This document shows positions 6,943 through 10,009 of a stretch of 10,009 bases of DNA, piece by piece. The position numbers and the translations under genes are program-made. The DNA lies in the NCBI GenBank assembly GCA_905197435.1, contig CAJJYX010000124.1, forward strand, positions 1 to 10,009, given 5' to 3'. Under the pieces are notes generated by a model. The model saw only the letters and a list, made by a program, of their open reading frames with translations, did no database searches and was not told where the DNA came from. This DNA comes from an uncultured Bacteroides sp. (GTDB lineage: Bacteria > Bacteroidota > Bacteroidia > Bacteroidales > Bacteroidaceae). The first letter of the stretch is position 1, and each line of letters starts with the position of its first letter.

Positions 6943-7644
6943 ATGGTAAAAGTAAACTTATCTGATATTAATGTTCCGGAGTTGATTGCAGATATATGGT
7001 CTCCCCTGAATGACGAACAACGAGAGTTTCTCGCCAACCACTTCACACTTCAGAACTATAAAAAAAATGAAGTCATCCATTGTGAAGGTGAGACCCCTAC
7101 ACACTTGATGTGTCTGCTGAGTGGAAAGGTCAAGATTTATAAAGACGGAGTCGGTGGAAGAAGCCAGATTATCCGTATGATAAAACCTGTCGAGTATTTC
7201 GGTTATCGCCCTTACTTTGCAAAAACAGACTATGTCACTGCAGCGTCCGCATTCGAGCCGTCCCTTGTATGCCAGATACCCATGACTGCCCTGATGACTC
7301 TGCTCACGCAAAACAATGGCCTTGCCATGTTCTTCATCAAGCAATTGTCTGTCGACTTGGGAATTGCCGATGAGCGTACCGTAAACCTGACACAGAAACA
7401 CATCCGCGGACGTCTGGCTGAATCATTGCTGTTCCTCAAAGAGAGCTACGGCCTGGAAGAAGATGGTTCTACTTTGAGTATCTATCTCTCACGCGAAGAC
7501 TTGGCCAATTTGTCAAACATGACAACTTCCAACGCCATACGCACTTTGTCACAGTTTGCCGCAGAGCGGTTAATTGCCATCGACGGACGTAAAATCAAAA
7601 TTATAGACGAAGAAAAGCTGAAGAAAATCAGCAAAATTGGATAA
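6943..7644 (+). CDS. Crp/Fnr-family transcriptional regulator
   Basis: This is a DNA-binding regulator of 233 residues. A beta-roll sensor domain covers about 20-115 (KNEVIHCEGE at 41-50, LLSGKVKIYKDG at 58-69), a dimerisation helix about 117-150, and a winged helix-turn-helix 182-222 with LSREDLANLSNMTTSNAIRT. The recognition helix (TTSNAIRTL) keeps the last Arg of the E. coli CRP helix but not the Arg-Glu pair. The phosphate-binding cassette of CRP (GEL...RSA) is absent; the equivalent stretch reads FGYRPYFAKTDYVTAAS. There is no Cys cluster of the Fnr iron-sulfur type. So the ligand is probably neither cAMP nor a [4Fe-4S] cluster. From memory, B. thetaiotaomicron has a GSIII gene next to its Crp-like carbohydrate-utilisation regulator Cur/MalR (BT4338), and the context here is the same, so this may be its ortholog. 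I could not verify this, and no symbol is given. Confidence 0.9.
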   Translation: MVKVNLSDINVPELIADIWSPLNDEQREFLANHFTLQNYKKNEVIHCEGETPTHLMCLLSGKVKIYKDGVGGRSQIIRMIKPVEYFGYRPYFAKTDYVTAASAFEPSLVCQIPMTALMTLLTQNNGLAMFFIKQLSVDLGIADERTVNLTQKHIRGRLAESLLFLKESYGLEEDGSTLSIYLSREDLANLSNMTTSNAIRTLSQFAAERLIAIDGRKIKIIDEEKLKKISKIG

Positions 7645-7708
7645 GGAATAAGTGACAAGGAATAAGTGACAAGGGATAAGCGATTAGGGATAAGCGATTA
7701 GGGGTTAG
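7643..7708. repeat. 14-bp tandem repeats at the end of the Crp-like gene
   Basis: Units start at 7643, 7657, 7671 and 7685, with a partial fifth at 7699. The first two are identical (AAGGAATAAGTGAC), the third is AAGGGATAAGCGAT and the fourth TAGGGATAAGCGAT. The series drifts smoothly, which suggests slippage growth followed by point changes. The first unit starts inside the TAA stop codon of the Crp-like gene (7642-7644). Confidence 0.85.
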
Positions 7709-7754
7709 CATAATAAAAACACATTGTTGCCATCCTAATCCCTAATCGCTAATC
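7675..7754. terminator. Probable bidirectional terminator between converging genes
   Basis: The segment 7675-7695 (GATAAGCGATTAGGGATAAGC region) is the reverse complement of 7734-7754 at 18 of 21 positions, with a 38-base loop. It lies between the Crp-like gene and the opposing trxB gene, so one hairpin could end both transcripts. There is no strong U-tract on either side, so termination may be inefficient or depend on the long stem alone. Confidence 0.55.
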
Positions 7755-7775
7755 ACTAATCACTAATCACTAATC
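7734..7775. repeat. 7-bp tandem repeats at the end of trxB
   Basis: Six contiguous 7-bp units read CCTAATC twice, GCTAATC once and ACTAATC three times, then decay to ACTAAATC. The trxB stop codon (7777-7779, minus strand) comes from the decayed last unit. The reverse complement GATTAGT/GATTAGG is half of the 14-bp unit found on the other side of the gap, so the two arrays are related and inverted. Confidence 0.85.
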
Positions 7776-7776
7776 A

Positions 7777-8727
7777 CTAAATCAGTCCTTTCGCAGACAA
7801 ATATCTTTCCGCTTCAATGGCTGCCTGACAACCTGTTCCGGCAGCGGTGATGGCTTGACGATAGTGAGGATCAGCAACGTCTCCGGCGGCGAATACTCCC
7901 GGCACTTTCGTACGTGGTGTTCCCGGCTCGGTAACGATGTAACCTACTTCATCCGTATCTATGTAAGGCTTGAAAATATCCGAGTTGGGCTTATGACCGA
8001 TAGCCAAGAAGAAACCGTCAATAGCTACATCATAGCGTTTCTCATCCGGTTCGCCCATGCGCTGCACCAAGTGTACACCTTCCACACCATTTTCTCCAAA
8101 CAAGCCCACGGCGTTATGCTCAAACAATACTTCAATCTTATCATGCTTCATCACACGCTCCTGCATAATCTTGGACGCCCGAAGATAAGGCTTGCGGACT
8201 ATCAGATAAACTTTGGCGGCCAGGCCGGCAAGGTAAACAGCCTCCTCACATGCAGTATCTCCACCCCCTACAACAGCCACTGTTTTCTTACGATAGAAGA
8301 AACCGTCACAAGTAGCACAGGCACTGACACCCATTCCCGCATATTTCTTTTCATCCTCCAGCCCCAGATACTTCGCAGCGGCACCTGTAGCAATAATCAG
8401 CGTTTCAGCCTCAATCATCTTTTCGTCATCAATCGTAATCTTATAAGGTGCTTCAGCAAGATTGGCAGCAGTAGCCACTCCATAGCGCAAGTCCGCGCCA
8501 AAACGTTCCGCCTGCTTCCGCAAGTCTTCCATCAATTCAGGACCTCCGATACCTTGGGGATAGCCGGGGAAGTTCTCCACGTCAGTGGTGGTTGTCAACT
8601 GGCCACCGGGCTGCAACCCGGCATAAAGTACCGGTGAAAGATTGGCACGACCTGCATAAATAGCAGCAGTATAGCCGGCAGGACCCGAACCGATAATCAG
8701 ACATTTTACTTTTTCTATTTCCATCAT
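7777..8727 (-). CDS. trxB: Thioredoxin reductase
   Basis: This enzyme transfers electrons from NADPH through FAD and a Cys pair to thioredoxin, in the cytoplasm. The 316 residues show the FAD motif GSGPAG (13-18), GGQLTTTTDVENFPG (41-55), the redox-active CATC (Cys137 and Cys140) followed by Asp141, the NADPH motif GGGDTA (154-159), and the C-terminal FAD motif GVFAAGDV (277-284) with HYRQAITAAGTGC (288-300). The usual HRRDxFRA loop that reads the NADPH 2'-phosphate is VRKPYLRAS here (177-185). It keeps basic residues Arg178, Lys179 and Arg183, so NADPH remains likely. The length is normal for the low-molecular-weight bacterial type. A second ATG directly follows the first, so the start could be 8724. 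Only 30 bases separate it from lolA upstream and no promoter is seen there, so the two are probably co-transcribed. Confidence 0.96.
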   Translation of the reverse strand: MMEIEKVKCLIIGSGPAGYTAAIYAGRANLSPVLYAGLQPGGQLTTTTDVENFPGYPQGIGGPELMEDLRKQAERFGADLRYGVATAANLAEAPYKITIDDEKMIEAETLIIATGAAAKYLGLEDEKKYAGMGVSACATCDGFFYRKKTVAVVGGGDTACEEAVYLAGLAAKVYLIVRKPYLRASKIMQERVMKHDKIEVLFEHNAVGLFGENGVEGVHLVQRMGEPDEKRYDVAIDGFFLAIGHKPNSDIFKPYIDTDEVGYIVTEPGTPRTKVPGVFAAGDVADPHYRQAITAAGTGCQAAIEAERYLSAKGLI

Positions 8728-8757
8728 TACATTATTTACTATTTGACAATTTATTAT

Positions 8758-9396
8758 TTATCGCAGGTCTATGACTTCAGCTGTAGGGTGCGCCTTTTCA
8801 TCAAACACAAAAAGAGTATCCGGATAATCCTCCCCGGTCTGATAGGAATCAACGATGATGACAGCCGTATCTCCTCCCCGTTGCGCCATACTGACACGTT
8901 CGGGACGATACGTATCTTTCGTTACGTACAGGATGATACACTGCAAATCCTGCTTCCGCTTCGTGGCTGTCAGGACAACCTTATAAAGCGAACTGAACCG
9001 GGGATTGTCCGCCTTTCCCAACTTCAAGTTGTAACCTTGTTTATAAAGCGACAGCAATGCATAAGGATTGATACTTTGCAACTCTTCTGCCGTCGGCTCA
9101 GAAATATTCACTTCATCACTGGAGGCAAGATAGCTCCATTGCGTACGTCCGTCAAACCACGTTGTCACTCCATCCGTTTCCAACAGGAACTTATCTCCTT
9201 TCAGACGAATGACACCGGTAGACGAACCTTCGGGCGCTTGAACCGTAAAAGCGATTTTGACTCCTCCCGCATTCTTGAACGTCTCGGCAGTACGATCCAG
9301 TATGCCCTTTGCATCCGGTTGCTGCGTCCACGCAGGCAAAGCAAATGCAATCATGCATATACACAGCAGAAATTTATAGATTTTCAACATATTCAT
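8758..9396 (-). CDS. lolA: LolA-like outer-membrane lipoprotein chaperone
   Basis: This is a periplasmic carrier that moves lipoproteins from the inner to the outer membrane. It has 212 residues with an N-terminal signal peptide ([23 protein letters not shown]). The central stretch [20 protein letters not shown] (66-85) followed by [13 protein letters not shown] (87-99) is the characteristic LolA beta-sheet region (substrate drawn from a DGxxxW-type pattern). It is recognisable as the divergent Bacteroidota form rather than the E. coli form. An internal ATG at 9390 (MLKIYK) would be an equally good start and has better spacing from the upstream AGGA. A weak promoter is possible upstream on the minus strand: TTTG, 19 bases, then TATTCTTT, only partly matching the -7 box. 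It is the first gene of a lolA-trxB unit. In other Bacteroides, from memory, ftsK precedes lolA; here a piece of an ABC transporter does. Confidence 0.85.
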   Translation of the reverse strand: MNMLKIYKFLLCICMIAFALPAWTQQPDAKGILDRTAETFKNAGGVKIAFTVQAPEGSSTGVIRLKGDKFLLETDGVTTWFDGRTQWSYLASSDEVNISEPTAEELQSINPYALLSLYKQGYNLKLGKADNPRFSSLYKVVLTATKRKQDLQCIILYVTKDTYRPERVSMAQRGGDTAVIIVDSYQTGEDYPDTLFVFDEKAHPTAEVIDLR

Positions 9397-9462
9397 ATTT
9401 CCTACTCATTATTTAAGGTATAAAGAATATCAACTTCCATTCTCTTTTCAAAAAACACCCAC

Positions 9463-10009
9463 TTATTGCAGATTGTTCAGCCGCATTTCGGCTGCGGCGC
9501 TTCTGTCCCTCGGGAGCGACTGGTAATATTCGACCATCCGCGACTTTTTTCGGTTTTCGTTGTTCGTATTGTATGTGTCATTGACATCCCTGAAAGACAG
9601 GCTGCATACAAATATACCGATGACCAGCGCAATGCCTGCAATTCCGATATTGGTTCTGACAAGCACGGCATACGAAAATACTATGTTGATGAGCGTCGTC
9701 ATCAGAGCAACGGATTTATCCACGAAATACGAAAGACGGTCGGCACCCGCGACCGCTCCGGCGGTTTTGTTCATGAAGTCCGCGTTTGCAAACTGACGAA
9801 GCGGTATTCTGTTGAACTGCTCCATCAGTCTTTCCTGCATATATATGCTGTATGTGTTCGAGAGATATGTACTGAAAACCAGCGCGCAAAGATTGCTGAG
9901 TCCCGCGCTCAGTGTCAGGAACAAGCCCCATATAATGATGTTGCCGATCTGTAATTTCACGGACGGATCCCGAATGGCTGCGGTAATGTTGTCGATCATC
10001 CTCTGCGAA
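9463..10009 (-). CDS. ABC exporter membrane-domain fragment, truncated at the 3' end and open at the window edge
   Basis: The reading frame runs open to the right edge; the first visible ATG is at 9999 and 178 residues follow to the TAA at 9463-9465. Numbering from that Met, hydrophobic segments lie at about 20-46, 98-114 and 118-136. RLMEQFNRIPLRQFANADFMNK (56-78) resembles the first intracellular coupling region of type IV ABC exporters, and RDRSAAAEMRLNNL (164-177) the conserved stretch before the fourth-to-fifth helix turn (family form: ...AKEIRLFNL). The protein stops right there, so the last two helices and the whole ATPase domain are missing. Reading one frame over, translation stays open from this point to a stop at 9402-9404 (KWVFFEKRMEV...), which would fit a frameshift in CTGCAATAAG, but the continuation is too short to be sure. 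Codon choice (frequent GCG, AGA and CAG) differs from trxB and lolA, suggesting transfer. It is probably a decaying gene. Confidence 0.6.
   Translation of the reverse strand, partial: SQRMIDNITAAIRDPSVKLQIGNIIIWGLFLTLSAGLSNLCALVFSTYLSNTYSIYMQERLMEQFNRIPLRQFANADFMNKTAGAVAGADRLSYFVDKSVALMTTLINIVFSYAVLVRTNIGIAGIALVIGIFVCSLSFRDVNDTYNTNNENRKKSRMVEYYQSLPRDRSAAAEMRLNNLQ

Noticed and set aside
7855..8637. Long plus-strand open frame opposite trxB (260 codons)
   Set aside because: It is antisense to a clear thioredoxin reductase with all motifs intact; its translation has no domain-like pattern.
8743..9423. Plus-strand open frame opposite lolA (226 codons)
   Set aside because: It is a shadow of lolA; the sense strand encodes a signal peptide and LolA motifs, whereas the antisense translation is rich in Arg and His with no pattern.

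Overview
The window looks like chromosomal DNA of a Bacteroides-type gut bacterium. Three things point there. The glutamine synthetase is the large type III (GSIII) form, with the N-terminus I recall for the Bacteroides enzyme. There is a DUF5686-type outer-membrane protein, a family I know mainly from Bacteroidota. Nearly every gene start is preceded by the Bacteroides promoter form TTTG-N19-TAnnTTTG rather than an E. coli-like -35/-10. No rRNA, tRNA, CRISPR array, transposase or integrase was seen.

Left part (1-4236). A promoter pointing left leaves the window. A secreted alpha/beta hydrolase (202-1029, +) converges, with a 4-base gap, on a type II pantothenate kinase (coaW, 1034-1864, -). 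coaW lies behind a DUF5686-type outer-membrane barrel protein (1918-4179, -) but has its own promoter between the two genes. The barrel gene most likely starts at a TTG codon that follows a well-formed promoter and a short leader.

Centre (4180-4670). A 491-base gap separates the divergent barrel gene and glnN. It is unusually structured: a ~140-bp element bounded by 22-bp inverted arms with a second perfect palindrome inside, then four 23-bp tandem repeats, then a perfect 8-bp inverted repeat exactly where the -33 box of the glnN promoter should be. This is the most interesting non-coding part of the window.

Right part (4671-10009). glnN (GSIII, nitrogen assimilation) is followed by a Crp/Fnr-type regulator with its own promoter and a CRP-like palindrome in its leader. 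The regulator converges on trxB across a 130-base stretch made almost entirely of 14-bp and 7-bp repeats that can fold into a long hairpin, probably a bidirectional terminator. trxB is the downstream gene of a lolA-trxB operon. Upstream of lolA the window ends in an ABC-exporter membrane domain that is cut off before its last two helices and its ATPase domain. It looks like a foreign or decaying gene.

Taken together, this is mostly core metabolism and envelope maintenance: CoA synthesis, ammonia assimilation, redox and lipoprotein transport. The points worth a second look are the regulatory architecture around glnN and the Crp-like gene, the repeat-built convergent junction, and the truncated transporter at the right edge. 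I did not identify a new multi-gene system.
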